Shown: positions 1 to 12,144, counted from the first letter of the stretch. The stretch is DNA of 64,000 bases from Dirofilaria immitis (GCA_024305405.1 JAKNDB010000087.1:1612001-1676000); one strand, 5' to 3'. Translations and numbers: made by a program. Notes: a model not told the origin generated them from the sequence alone.

Positions 1-238
1 ATCTGATTGGGCAATAGATGATAGTTGCAAATATTTTAAACTTAATTTATGGATTTTAGGTATTGCCTTAAAGGTTCGATTTTCTATCCCATTCAAAATT
101 GCATTTCTTCAAATACCAAAATAAGAGAATATAACGCTTTTATATATTTCTCGTCCAACAAAAGCATTATATATTTATAAAATATGAAGGAAATATTTAT
201 GCTATCATTTTGAACAAACTATTGAATGTAATTAATTT

Positions 239-612
239 TTATAGAAACATATCCTTTTCTAAAAGAAGCACAAAACCAATTCTCTACTCTAAAAGTAAAC
301 TGAATTTTAGAAGAATTTAATTGACAATTAAAATTAAAAGTTAAAATATATTATTGCAACATCGTAAACAATGTTGAAAGGTCAAATGTAAGAATAAATA
401 AGAAATGCATAAATAAATACGCATATTAACTTTTTAGAAATACACATCCGTTCCCTAAAAGAAGCACTCACTAATTTATTTAATTATAGCACAGAGTTAT
501 TCTCCTTAAATTAGACTTCAAAGAAAATGCTAAAGCATATTAGTGCGGGATAGTAAACAATGTTGCAAATCAAATGTCAAATGATAAGAATAAATATGAA
601 ATGCGTATTATT
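239..612 (+). repeat. Diverged two-copy direct repeat in receptor intron
   Basis: Two imperfect copies about 190 bp apart. Both hold a 'ctaaaagaagcac' block (about 257 and 451) and a 'agtaaacaatgttg'-like block (about 364 and 552), followed by an 'aagaataaat' stretch. The second copy runs up to the splice acceptor of the receptor exon. This looks like an old tandem duplication inside the intron; no coding potential was seen. Confidence 0.6.
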
Positions 613-617
613 TTTAG

Positions 618-1359
618 GCATTGCCTTGCTTGCTATTATGCTGTTTTACAATTTTATTGGTATTTCGATTGCGGAATAATTTGAAGAGAAGACAAAATTT
701 ACTCTTTCGAAAGTATTATTTTTCTGATAATATCGATGGTAAACGAAATAGTAATGCTGCTGTAAGGAGAAGTAAACGAAATTACGATCGAACGACACTT
801 ACACTTGTCGTCATGCTATCTGTTTTCCTGGTGAAGAAATAGATGCTAATTATTAAATTTTATATGTGTTTTTAAATTTTATTTAAATAAATAAAGTTAA
901 AAAAATTTGACGGGTTTTCAATATTTTAAAAATAAAAATGAGCTTTATCTTTATAATTAATATGATTTAATCAAACAATACTTTTTCTTTTTAATGATAA
1001 TTGTTAAAATTTATATGCTTTTCTAAATTTTGATTTAAATAAATGAAACTTTGAGGGAAAATGATTTAATAAGTATTTTAAAATAAAAAGAATGAGTTTT
1101 TTTTTTTTCAATTATTGGCATTTGATTTACATCTAATTACTAACCTTTGTTGTAGTTGTAGATCACGGAATTACCGCAAGGTGTATTAGCGATGTTAAAT
1201 GCGCTGCATACAAATGATGTACACACAATTTTGTATAGCAATTTAGCAAATTTATTAGATTTATTATCGCTAATTAATTGTTACGTTGGTTTTATGACTT
1301 ACTATTTCTTAAGCTCGAAATATCGACAAACATTTATTATCATGCTTGTCAATTCGTAA
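618..1359 (+). CDS. DMSR-type neuropeptide GPCR, 3' end (TM5-TM7)
   Basis: Two exons are visible, 618-830 and 1162-1359, joined in phase 0 by a GT..AG intron; the 5' part lies outside the window. Exon 1 encodes the end of TM5 (LPCLLLCCFTILLVF), a basic third intracellular loop and the start of TM6 (DRTTLTLVVMLSVFL). Exon 2 completes TM6 with the motif TELPQGVLAML and gives TM7 (LLDLLSLINCYVGFMTYYF), ending SSKYRQTF. The sequence DRTTLxLxVML...TELPQGxLA...LSLINCYV is typical of the nematode DMSR (myosuppressin/FLP peptide) receptor family, so a plasma-membrane peptide receptor of neurons or muscle is likely. The stop at 1357 overlaps a possible donor (gtaagt at 1356), so the tail may continue in another exon. 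The family assignment is from remembered motifs, not a search. Confidence 0.85.
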
Positions 1360-2985
1360 GTTAACTTTCTCTTTTGATATTCTATGAAGAAATCTCAGAT
1401 TTTAAAATTTTAAAGACGAAGAATTTATTATTAGCAAAATTTGCACCAGGTTGAATTAAAAATTTTTAAACGATGTTGAACTCTTTTACAAACAGAACTT
1501 ATGGAAACGGTATAAATTTAAGATTAGATTTTATCGTAAAGGGTAATTATTTTTGAAACAATATCAGACAGAGAAAATTGTTTATTAAAATTATGCATTC
1601 TAGCTAATTAAGGACAAAGTAATAAAAAAAATTTTTAAATCCATATGCTTTTCTAAATTTTGACTTAAATAAATGAAATTCAAAAATAAATAATTTAACA
1701 GATTTTGTTTAATCTTTGAAAAAATTTAAGAAAATTAAATGGCAAAACATTTTTTCAACCGGTTTGCACATTTTTCAACGATACTAAAATCTTAATTACA
1801 CAAGCAGCGGGAAGTGGATTCAGCATGGCACATGTGAATATTTGATCATTAAAATTGGAGTGCAACTATATTTGCGACGATGGGGATTAGAATTACTTAC
1901 ATGCATGAAGTTTGATTAGATCAAAAAAATTGAATTTATATTTCTTAAATTCTGAATTTCTGGGAATATCCTAGTATCAATTTTATTTTTTCTTCATGCG
2001 TAACATCAATACAATTAATAAATTGTTTTTATATGGTAATTATTTAGGCAATGATTTGACAAATTTCATTTTCCAAGTCAAGGTTAATAAAACAAATTTT
2101 TTGATTGACTTGTCTCAATGTAATAATATGTTTTAATATCTTTGCTTGTTTACTTATTAATGATTGCTTGATTTATTCAATATGCATCATATGCTTTTAT
2201 CTTTTTATCCTCATAAAGTTTAAGCTTATAAATTCAACAAATATAATAAATTTCATGTGTTAAATGTAATAATGAGCAATGTAATAATGACTATTTTCGT
2301 CGAAATCATTCGTTAATTTAAACTTCTAAATATAAATTCAACAGTTAATCATTTTCCTAATCCATTTCCATATGCGAGTTGCTTGAGGTTTCTTAATGTA
2401 ATTGAAGGTTTTAATCCAATTATCTATAAAAAACCTGAAGATGCAATACACTCCAAATTATCAACAGTATCTTCGACTGGCATTGTTAAATTTAAGCATT
2501 TCCCGCTCATATTAGTTCAACTACATTTTATCGGATTTATTCGCCGGATATAAAAATAATAAAAAAGGAATAAAATTTAAAAAAAAAAAAAACTAAAAAT
2601 CCTTCGCTATATCTGTGTTTTTATCCAGAATGATAACGAAATTCAATCTAGATATGCATAGAGCACTTACAATATCCATTCAAGAAACTTGATCATCTAA
2701 GCCCTGTCCACTAGTGAAGCACGTGTACCTAGAATATGCCTTTTTTGTAGTCTTTGTTGATTAGATCAAAAGGAAAATACTATCAGTTAAATGAATCTAC
2801 GCTTATTAACAGAAGAAAGATAAAATAATCTTTGTTTGAATAGAATTCCTATTGCTTGCTGAAATCATGTCATATGTCGACGTCTTCTTTCTGATTGTGA
2901 CAAAACCTAAACATTTCTTCGTCTCAGTCCCCGCAAATTTCTTCAATTTCTTGTTTTTGGACTTTGAAATGAACTTCAAACTTCG
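1360..2985. other. AT-rich intergenic sequence, nothing recognised
   Basis: No reading frame, tRNA or clear repeat was recognised. A 14-base A run lies near 2579-2592. If the receptor tail is spliced onward, its last exon would be here, but none could be identified. Confidence 0.4.
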
Positions 2986-2989
2986 GTAA

Positions 2990-3290
2990 TTAAATCTTTA
3001 TTACGATAAAGCTTTTATAACAGATCAACGAACGTAACAATTACAATATCAATGATATAATAAGACAATTCTAATAATAGTAACATGATGGCATCAATTG
3101 ATCTCGTGGATCACATCTGGCCAAATTGATTTTTGAGGTCAGTCCTGAGATCACAAGAGTCATCACCTGTATTTGAAATCATGTTTATGTGTTCCATAAA
3201 CATGATAGGTAGTATGATTTACAACATCTTGACCTACACTTTAATATATTTCTAACAAATTACCTTATGAATCAAAACTCAAGAGGCGAG
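2990..3290 (-). mobile_element. Candidate LTR of the minus-strand BEL/Pao relic
   Basis: This lies just 3' (on the minus strand) of the integrase and C-terminal region of the Pao relic. Read on the minus strand it has a TATAAAAG-like box followed shortly by AATAAAG, as in an LTR promoter and polyadenylation region. Parts of 2990-3100 resemble 9540-9640 inside the solo LTR of the other relic. The LTR ends are not defined and no second LTR was found, so the call is tentative. Confidence 0.35.
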
Positions 3291-3359
3291 AACGATTTAG
3301 ACGCTATGCTTTCAGATCGGAGATCTCTAAAGGATACAGATGTTCTGTAGCTCAAGTCG

Positions 3360-5030
3360 ACCCCATGCCATTCGATATCTTCACAACAACAAGTCAACAA
3401 TATCGTTTTTTTTCATCGATCAATTTTTCTAATTTTTCCAGACATTTCCACAACCTTCTCCCTTTATTAATACCAATTCGCCATTGATTGGCTTTCGTCA
3501 CACACAACTGCAAGGATTTTTATGCGCTTTTCGCGTTCTTTTCCTTCCACAAACTTGTAACGTTCTCCAGGTATTTTGGTAACGATTAATTAATTTCTGT
3601 GATTGCAGTGATATTGTACCATAGGTGCATTCGGTTCGTAATTCACACGTAAATTCTTCTCATATTGCGATGAATTTTTCACATCATTATAGTCAGGCCA
3701 TAAAAATTCCCTGAATATAACAATAGCTGTCCATTCGTCTAATATTCTACCAATGGTCTTTAGTGATAATTTAATGAGAATTTAACCTCGGTTATCTTCG
3801 TGATGAATTCATCTTCTTCCAAGAAGTTTTTACTGCTCTTTGTAAGGTTCTCTTTATAACTTCAACCATCCACTCGTAATCTCTTTGTCATGGAGCTCCT
3901 GAGATAATGAATTAACACTTGAGTAGTCTTCGTTCATGATTGTCATTCTCTTGAATTAATTTAGAAGCTAGAACGAAATTCTTCGCATTGTCGGACAAAA
4001 CAAACTTGGACGTAGTCTTTGGCTAATATATCTTCTGAACCCCCGCATGCGTCTCAGCAGACATGTTTTTCATGACTTGTATATGAATACGGCTCCTGTG
4101 ACTAGACACATGAATAGAGCCAGTCAGCGCTTTGACACTGTCCCGTTGTATTTACTCACAAAAAGTCCACCTCGTCTTTCTCGAATGGTCTACTTGCGAT
4201 CATCGTTTCTGATGAATAAGGTGGGAATCCTATTATTCAAATGATATAGCATTACACCTGCCACATCCTTTACAAAGTTTCTCCGCAATACTTCTTCTTT
4301 TACATATGAAATACGGAAGCTCACTAATTTTGATTCAGATCATTTAAGTCTACTCAGATTTCTCCAGATTACCATTGTATCACTTATTAATCCCCAATTT
4401 TCTATGACTTCTTGTGATACCTCAATTAAGCGATTCTGACCACCGATTTCTTCGCCCTATCCTAGTTATTAGAAGCAAACTTCTTCCCTTTTTGTAACTT
4501 TTGCCATAAATCTTAAAACAAATAAAATGGTACGGATTAATTTCTGTAATGACGAAAATCAAACATCTATGATTGTCGTCTTAGTTGTCAACATTATTTC
4601 CATGCAAGTCATTAATCCCAGTGCCATACAAATCTTTTCTTGAACTATTTCACTAATTTCTTGTCTTGGCCATCTTTCTAGAAAATATATTACCCAACTT
4701 GGACCATTCCACCATAGCGAACTATCTTTCAGCACCTTCGGTAACGCTCCTTTAAAAGTTAGATCAGCAGGATTATCAGCTGTCACGAAATGGTGAAACT
4801 TGATTCCTTTGACTTCTTTTATTTTAATTATTCTATTAGTAATATATTTGGATCATACAAGTGGTTTCTTTCTTTATCCAGTGTATTGCGCAAGCAATAT
4901 CGGTCCGCAGATAAAAATCTCTACTAGATTTTATCTTTTAAAAACTCTATTATTTTTGTCCCTATTGCTATTTTACCTATTGATATTAAAACACATATAA
5001 CGATGATAAACTTTAAAAACTGACTATTCA
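3360..5030 (-). mobile_element. Degenerate BEL/Pao retrotransposon pol (copy A)
   Basis: Read on the minus strand, 4930-4740 resembles the Pao RNase H segment. From 4786 there follow the family-typical NPADL motif and an LWWNGPSWV motif. The region 4450-3900 holds broken integrase segments, including an SDNAKNFV stretch near 4000-3975 around a catalytic Asp, and a WVT/FTCLVT-like block. Near 3500-3450 a GELVLIKG...LWK stretch resembles the DUF5641-type C-terminal domain usual in Pao. Stops and frameshifts are scattered, so this is a dead copy. Gag, protease and most of the reverse transcriptase are missing. The part above about 4470 is near-identical to the inverted copy at 8030-8780; the rest differs from it by roughly a fifth (estimated by eye). 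Confidence 0.8.
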
Positions 5031-6480
5031 TCATTAGAAATAACCTAGCAGTACCATTCAATCCTAAATAATCGGATGATAAAATACCTAACGGTGACCA
5101 AATACCACCAAGTCAAATTAAAGGACACAAAGTAGAATCCAAAGAAGTTCAAAAAATAGAAAAAAAAGTTAACTCACTAAAGAAAAACAAACGAAAACCC
5201 TGTGCAAAAATACTAATTGTAAGTGTTGGAGAGATAAGCCATTTAAATTATGCATAATTCCGAACCTTCGAAGTGGGTGGGTTCTATTTCAATAAAATCT
5301 GATATTGGAATAGTCAAACGTTGGATAGCTCTTTCTATATGTTTTAAAAAAGCAGTACATTCTGAACTAGCAGAAGATTTATCCACCGAGAATTCGATTT
5401 GCAATCATTTTACTACAATGTATGTAATTTGGTTATTTTTAACGAACCTTGTGTTTGTGCTTTCTGTGCATGTTGTTTTTAACAAAAAAAAATCCATCGA
5501 CTCGAATTCATTTACTTCTGAATTATTTTTAAAATTCTTTTTTTTAATATCAGAATACGAGAAAAATTATTTGAGTGGAAGTTGCATTGTAAATTTAGTA
5601 GTCATAGATCAGCTTATCAACAGAAAAGTAATGCTTAACGACTTCAAGGTTCTATAAATTTTCAAGTAATGCTGAGACTATTTTCGCAAAATGTGGTGCA
5701 GAAAAAGAAATACGCAAATGATTTCTTCATATTATGTGATAATAAAAAAGTGAGCAAAAATTCGAATAAAACAAGCTTGTAGATTTTTACTAACATTTTC
5801 GAATCATTGTTGAATAAGCCATAATAACAAACAGATAAATATAGTGAAGAATAGAATATTATGGATCACAATAATATATGAAACTGTAAGTGATAAAATG
5901 GATCCAATATGAAATTTAGTTCAATTGCAACTAGAAATTTTTCATTCAAATTTTACTAATTGCTTTTAGCGATTAATTAAGCAATAATTGATAAAGTATG
6001 AGAGGTTATACAAAGCTCATAGTTTTGAATATGAAATTATTTTCTCTGTTAATATTGCTCTATTGATGATATTATTTGTTGGTATATTCGTCATGTGCGT
6101 GTTTTATGTTTTAGCAAAGTACTCTTTTGATTGAACTCCTTATCGCATTCATCGCACTTGAATGGTCTCTCGTTTGTATGTTGATGTATTTTCATATTGT
6201 CGTTTGTACGAAATCCTTTACTGCACATGTCGCATTTGAATGGTTTCTCTTTTGTATGTTTTCGATAGTGACTTTTCAGATTGCTCCTTTGACTGAATTC
6301 TTTGTCGCATTCATCGAACTTGAATGGTTTCTTTCCTGTGTGTATTAGGTGATGTGTTTTCAGATTGCCGAGTGAACGAAATCGTTTGCTGCATTCATTG
6401 CACTTAAATGGTTTTTCGCCTGTATGTATTCGGTGATGTACATTCAGATTGATGATATCATTGAATCTTTTATCGCATTC
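4470..6480 (+). repeat. Mosaic repeat block A
   Basis: Near-identical segments shared in inverted orientation: 4470-5230 matches 8770-8030; 5225-5650 matches both 8030-7616 and 13964-13545; 5650-6480 matches 13545-12700. It carries the Pao RNase H/integrase start and zinc-finger gene sequence. The similarity stops abruptly at about 6480. The long plus-strand frame at 5250-5657 is antisense to the Pao side and only partly retained in the other copies, so it is not called a gene. Confidence 0.85.
6091..6480 (-). pseudogene. Truncated C2H2 zinc-finger exon (copy A)
   Basis: The minus strand encodes consecutive C2H2 fingers with KPFKC and RPFKC linkers, matching copy C (12700-13100). The 5' side is cut off at about 6480, inside finger 2, right after an in-frame TAG. 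The third full finger lacks its first Cys (KFDEC), as in copy C. A T run at 6102-6105 is one base shorter than the matching A run at 13073-13077 of copy C, which shifts the last finger out of frame and gives a stop at 6091-6093. By contrast, the frame break seen in copy C at 12925 is absent here. Confidence 0.75.
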
Positions 6481-6539
6481 TTCTCTAATTTTCTAGTTGA
6501 CATCTCTAATTTTCTAGTTCTTCTCGCAATTTTAGCGAT

Positions 6540-7260
6540 GAAGTAAAAATAAACATTAACAATCAAAATTTGATGGAAAATTTACTTAATCAAATTTTTA
6601 CTAAAGTTGAATAAATGATTTAATGAGTAAAAACTAAATGAATTTATTTTGGAGCATTAATGAATTCATATGATTGCATCGATTCAATTTGCTTTGTATG
6701 TAAGGATGAATAAAATATTAAATATAGAAATAAATCATTCCAGATTTGAAATAATTGAAACATGTCAAAAAGGAGAAGAATAGTATCGAAATGTATTATA
6801 GCAGATCAAAATTTAAAAGCGATTTTCCTATGTCTGAAAAGGAAAGCAATTTGATGACAATATTAAATTCTGCTACTAATTACATTCATATTACAGAGAT
6901 ATTCATGATTTTTATTTGCACAAATTTGCAGAAACTAGTGATTTTCTATGAGGCTATGAAAAAGTTTTCATTACTTCGTAAAACATGTATAATATTTAAG
7001 ATTAATAAGCTCGCTTTTTAGTCTATAAATCATTTTTATCATTATATTTAGTGATAAAAATTTAGACAATAAAAAGCTCGTATAATTATGCAAAAAGATT
7101 AAGGGTATTATAATTTGTCTTATCATAGATTGCAGGCTTAGAGAAACGCCTTAAAATCAAAAACTAAATAACTCTCCAAATCAATATAACATCTAATACG
7201 TACTACAGTTCACTTTTTTTGATTTTTATAATTTGTGAAAAAATTTCTAGAATATTTTCC
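6540..7260 (+). repeat. Diverged paralogue of 11150-12080
   Basis: The two segments align in the same orientation with many substitutions and indels. Shared blocks include 'caatcaaaatttgatgg' (about 6561 and 11172), 'gcgattttcctatgt'-like sequence near 6820 and 11645, and 'gaggctatgaaaaag'/'gaggttatgaaaaag' (about 6950 and 11771). Each lies upstream of a zinc-finger copy, so this is probably the older duplicated 5' flank of that gene. The open frame 6755-7021 is only partly mirrored at 11696-11917 and is not called. Confidence 0.65.
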
Positions 7261-7265
7261 AGAAC

Positions 7266-8780
7266 ACAGTCAATCCTTTGAGTTTAAACACTTTCGCTGC
7301 AGCATAATACTAACTGCATATTCTAATATCCTTCGAAATAATTGAAAATATCGAGAAAAGTAATCAGCAAATCACTTGTTATGAAATGAATCATTTCGCA
7401 TAATTTTAAGCGCTAAATGAAAATGACATATCAATACAGGAAGGAACAAATGATCAGTTAGATCGAAATGAATCTAGTGGAAAACATTCAGACGAAAAAC
7501 GATACAAATGCGATGAATGCGATGCCAAGTTCAATCGACGCGCTCATCTGAAAACACATAAACGAATCCATACAAACGAGAGACCATTCAAGTGCGGTGA
7601 ATGCGATAAAAGATTACTTTTCTGTTGATAAGCTGATCTATGACTACTAAATTTACAATGCAACTTCCACTCAAATAATTTTTCTCGTATTCTGATATTA
7701 AAAAAAAGAATTTTAAAAATAATTCAGAAGTAAATGAATTCGAGTCGATGGATTTTTTTTTTGTTAAAAACAACATGCACAGAAAGCACAAACACAAGGT
7801 TCGTTAAAAATAACCAAATTACATACATTGTAGTAAAATGATTGCAAATCGAATTCTCGGTGGATAAATCTTCTGCTAGTTCAGAATGTACTGCTTTTTT
7901 AAAACATATAGAAAGAGCTATCCAACGTTTGACTATTCCAATATCAGATTTTATTGAAATAGAACCCACCCACTTCGAAGGTTCGGAATTATGCATAATT
8001 TAAATGGCTTATCTCTCCAACACTTACAATTAGTATTTTTGCACAGGGTTTTCGTTTGTTTTTCTTTAGTGAGTTAACTTTTTTTTCTATTTTTTGAACT
8101 TCTTTGGATTCTACTTTGTGTCCTTTAATTTGACTTGGTGGTATTTGGTCACCGTTAGGTATTTTATCATCCGATTATTTAGGATTGAATGGTACTGCTA
8201 GGTTATTTCTAATGATGAATAGTCAGTTTTTAAAGTTTATCATCGTTATATGTGTTTTAATATCAATAGGTAAAATAGCAATAGGGACAAAAATAATAGA
8301 GTTTTTAAAAGATAAAATCTAGTAGAGATTTTTATCTGCGGACCGATATTGCTTGCGCAATACACTGGATAAAGAAAGAAACCACTTGTATGATCCAAAT
8401 ATATTACTAATAGAATAATTAAAATAAAAGAAGTCAAAGGAATCAAGTTTCACCATTTCGTGACAGCTGATAATCCTGCTGATCTAACTTTTAAAGGAGC
8501 GTTACCGAAGGTGCTGAAAGATAGTTCGCTATGGTGGAATGGTCCAAGTTGGGTAATATATTCTCTAGAAAGATGGCCAAGACAAGAAATTAGTGAAATA
8601 GTTCAAGAAAAGATTTGTATGGCACTGGGATTAATGACTTGCATGGAAATAATGTCGACAACTAAGACGACAATCATAGATGTAGAACGATTTTCGTCAT
8701 TACAGAAATTAATCCGTACCATCTTATTTGTTTTAAGATTTATGGCAACAGTTACAAAAAGGGAAGAAGTTTGCTTCTAG
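7266..8780 (+). repeat. Mosaic repeat block B
   Basis: 7266-7612 is near-identical, in the same orientation, to 12366-12712 (zinc-finger gene). The sequence then jumps to the equivalent of 13547 in block C, a deletion of about 835 bp with a shared ATT at the join. 7616-8030 continues with the segment common to A, B and C, and 8030-8780 matches block A inverted. Blocks A and B therefore form inverted-repeat arms of about 1.2 kb separated by about 2 kb. Confidence 0.85.
7440..7627 (+). pseudogene. C2H2 zinc-finger exon fragment (copy B)
   Basis: After an acceptor (tacag at 7435-7439) the frame begins [15 protein letters not shown] and gives one complete finger ([19 protein letters not shown]) plus the start of a second (FKCGECDKR). 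At about 7613 it crosses the deletion junction of block B and meets a TGA within a few codons. Compared with copy C it has lost all later fingers and also lacks the upstream 12085-12365 segment holding the candidate signal-peptide exon, so it cannot make the full protein. Confidence 0.75.
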
Positions 8781-10260
8781 TGACTAGGATCGGGCCTAAC
8801 GGAGCTTACAAAAGAAGGGAAATTTACCTCTAGTGACTACGACTAGGCGAAGAAATTGGTAGTGAGAATCGTTCAATCCGAAATATCTCTAAAAGTGATA
8901 GAAAAATGGGGATTAGTACGTGATACCAATGATATCTGTAGAATTCTGGGGAGATTTAAATGATCGCGGTCAAAAATAATGAACTTCCCGTATTTCATAC
9001 GTAAAGGAATAATTGCGGAGCCTGAACAGCAAGAATTACCACTTTATTCACCAGAAAGAATGATTGCGAGCAGACCCTTCAAGAAAATCAGGGATAGACT
9101 TTTTGATCTTATGTGGATAAGGGACAACGGGACAGCATCAAAGCGCTGGGTGACTCTATTCACATGTTTAGTCACAAGAGCCATAAGTCATGAAAAACAT
9201 GTCTGCTGCGACTTTTATACAAGCATTCAGAAGATATGTTAGCCGAAACAATGTCCAGAGTTTTTATTTTGACAACACAATGCGAAGAATTTCGTTCTAG
9301 CTTCTAAATTAATTCAAGAGAATGGCAATCATGAACGAAGACTACTCAAGTGGCAATTTATTATCCCGGGAGCTCCATACAAGCAGGTGTATTACGAAAG
9401 GATGGTGTAATGAAGAATTCTTCTTTTTTTCTTTGTTTTGCGTTACAACATGGTACAAAAAGTTGCAAATTCTTTATCTTCACTTAAGTTTCTATTGTTG
9501 CTAAAGACAAATGCAAAGACACTGATCTCATACTTGGGTGATTAAACCTTTATCGTGGTAACTTTTGATAATATATTAACCAACTCAGCAATTACAAGAT
9601 CAATATACACATCCAATGAATTCAGTAAAAACAATTTTAATAACGATAACACTTAAGAGAAAATGAGATTTAAATAAAGCCCAACTGCCTTGATGAAGTA
9701 TATTCGTTACAAAGGTTTTCCGTTGGACCCTGGTTTGGTTGTGAATGTAAGAATAAAGAGGGCATTGTTATAGAACGGGAATTATAGCTCATAGACAAAG
9801 GCAAAACAATTTTTAGCTTACATTTTGCATTGTACAGTAAATGCGCACATACATTTCATATTAATATAATTGAAACAAAATAAAAAAAACAAAGAATTAA
9901 AATATCGTTAGAGGAACTGCTTACAAAAAACAAAGGTAGCGAAGAATCTTTTATAATGATGCTTTTTAAAAAATATTCCCACGCTGTACTAACATAGGTT
10001 TGATGAGAAAGTATTTTAAACATTGCACGTAGGCTTTGTTGTAAAAATGGAAATATTTACATGAGGATTGGTTTACGGTACTTTACTATTGATATGATAT
10101 CCAATACAAAGAAATCACTGACTTCTCTGATTTTCGTGTTCTCTTCGCGATTTTAGTGATGGTCATATTTTTGTTTATTTCGGAAACCTTTCGCAATTTA
10201 TTCGCGACAGATGGTTGAAATTGTAAAGAGAATCTTACTGAGAGCACGTCAAGTTTGTCA
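8140..10260 (+). mobile_element. Degenerate BEL/Pao pol (copy B), split by an LTR
   Basis: In plus orientation: an end-of-reverse-transcriptase-like stretch PLGILSSDY at about 8150-8180; RNase H (TDIACAIHWIKKE, about 8342-8380), then a frame break; NPADL and LWWNGPSWV at 8470-8550; an SSLQKLIR...VLRFM zinc-binding/integrase start near 8696-8745; integrase RWVTLFTCLVTRAI at 9145-9190 and WQFIIPGAP at 9354-9380. The frame is interrupted at 9405 and resumes at 10210 with VEIVKRILLRA, after an 804-bp insertion. Several other stops and shifts mark it as dead. No gag, protease or 5' LTR was recognised. Confidence 0.8.
9406..10209 (+). mobile_element. Solo-LTR-like insertion, TGT...ACA, 5-bp target duplication
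   Basis: The segment starts TGTAATG and ends CGCGACA. It is flanked by GATGG at 9401-9405 and GATGG at 10210-10214. Removing it with one GATGG copy makes the surrounding integrase frame continuous. A length of 804 bp, TG/CA ends and a 5-bp duplication fit a solo LTR of an LTR retroelement. Internally there is AATAAA near 9673 and sequence resembling 2990-3100. Which strand is sense is uncertain; the similarity to copy A suggests it is antisense to the host relic. Confidence 0.7.
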
Positions 10261-10689
10261 CGTTCAGAAAGAAATCGTTGATAAACAATAATACAATATT
10301 ATTGATTATTAACTGTGGCGAAGAATTCTTAATTATCCTGATTGAAATAATTGTTTCTGAAATATGACTGGGAGTATAATAAAAGAATTGGATTAGGTCA
10401 GGGATTAGTAGAGTCGTATATCAGAAAAAGCTGATAATGGAATGATTATTCAGTATTAGCAAATAAGCTGCCTTTTTGATATAGCAGATAATCGAAGTTA
10501 TTAACTCTGCTTGTTTCAAAATTTTCTTCATATTACTCCTCCTACAGTCTTTTTGGAAAGTACGATAATTCATTCGTATTCGTATACACCTCCGCTCCAC
10601 GGTGCCTTTGGCACCATGAATGATAATTTTTGAATGATAGTTTTAAACATCACTTGAAGGATTAATTTCGATATTCGCGTCGAGCGAGG

Positions 10690-10870
10690 AACCTTCTTAA
10701 GACATGCAAAAAATTCTCGGCAGTTAAATCTTCCACTAGTTCAAAAGGTACTGTTCTTGTAAAACATGTAGAAAGAGATTATCGTTGTTATATCCATAGA
10801 ATGATTATTTTGAAATTTCAACGATTGAGAAGGCAAATTTTATGCTCGACAGTTATTTATGATAAAAATT
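10690..10870 (+). mobile_element. Old diverged fragment of the shared repeat
   Basis: The stretch 'attctcggcagttaaatcttccactagttc...' aligns with 7851-7930 of block B (and its inverted copy in A), with many substitutions. It appears to be an older copy of the segment upstream of the Pao RNase H. Confidence 0.5.
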
Positions 10871-11149
10871 TTTCTTGAATTATTTCTTGACGGAGAGTTA
10901 ACTTTTCAAATTTCAATTTATAAATTTGATAGTCGAAAATTTAGAAACAATAAAAAATTTTAAATAAGCTAGTTTGAATCTGCTCAGGTCATTATCTTTT
11001 ATTCAATTTTATAATGAATAATTTATCATATTGATGAGAAAAAGTAGCGGTAAGTAATTATTTGTATTGCTTACCGTAAATATAATAATTTATATTTAGG
11101 AATTTCAATATTTTTACTCAATCTTTATTAAACAAATTGTTTTTCAAAA

Positions 11150-12080
11150 AAAAAAATTCCAATAACTAACAGCAATCAAAATTTGATGGGAAATTTGCTT
11201 AATCAAATTTTTACTAAAGTTAAATCAATGATTGAATGAGAGAAAGTAAACGAATTTATTTTGAAGCGTTAATCAACTCATATGATTTTCGATCGCAAAC
11301 TTGTACAATATTTCAATTTGCATTGTATGTAAAGCATGAAAAATGAATAAAACATTTAATGGAAATAAATCATTCCAGATTTGAAATGATTAAAACATTT
11401 CGAAAAAACAAAACTTCACCGGAAATTTGCTTAATCAAACTTTTACTAAAATTAAGTCAAGAATTGAATGAGTTGAAAATTGAGAATTAATGAGTAACAA
11501 TTGGAAAAGCTAAATCAAGAATTGAATGAGTAACAATAGAAGTGAATTATTCCAGATTTAGAATGAATTAAAACATGTCAAAAAGTAGAACAACAGTTTT
11601 GACATGTTTTATAGAAGCATAAATTTTATTAAATTTTAAGAAACGATTTTCCTATGTTTAAGAAGAAAAGAATTTAGTAACAATATTGAATTCTGGTGCC
11701 AGTTACATTGGTATTACAGAGAAATGATGACTTTTATTTGCATAAATTGGATAAACCTATGATTTTCGATGAGGTTATGAAAAAGTTTAGATTATTTTCT
11801 GAAACATTTAAAATATTCAAGTTTATCAAGCATTTCAAGCTCGCTTTTTATTCTATAAAACATTTGTATCGCTCTATTTGTGCCATAAAAAGCTTATATA
11901 ATTATGCAAAAGATTAAGCGTATTATAATTTGCCGGTCATAGATTGTAGGTTTAGAGAAACGCTTTAAAATCAGTCAACTAAATAACTCTCTAAATCAGT
12001 ATAACATCTAATACATGCTACAGCTCACTACTTTTTGATTTATATAATTTGTGGAAAATTTTCGGGAATATTTTTCAGAA
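11150..12080 (+). repeat. Diverged paralogue of 6540-7260
   Basis: Same-orientation partner of 6540-7260, upstream of zinc-finger copy C. A short internal reiteration around 11400-11560 repeats 'aatcaaacttttactaaaattaa...gaatgagt'-type blocks. No gene is called here. Confidence 0.6.
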
Positions 12081-12144
12081 TTCTACGCCAAATTCTGTTC
12101 CATATACTAATCACTACGATTTGTCCTGGAAATTGATTGAGAAA

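Noticed and set aside
4800..5000. Hydrophobic 66-codon plus-strand frame, also present inverted at 8246-8446
   Set aside because: It is the antisense of the Pao RNase H region; both copies are parts of one repeat.
5250..5657. 135-codon plus-strand frame, partly repeated on the minus strand at 7724-7996 and 13696-13929
   Set aside because: It lies inside the shared mosaic repeat, antisense to the Pao relic, and its 3' half differs between copies because of A-run indels. No recognisable domain.
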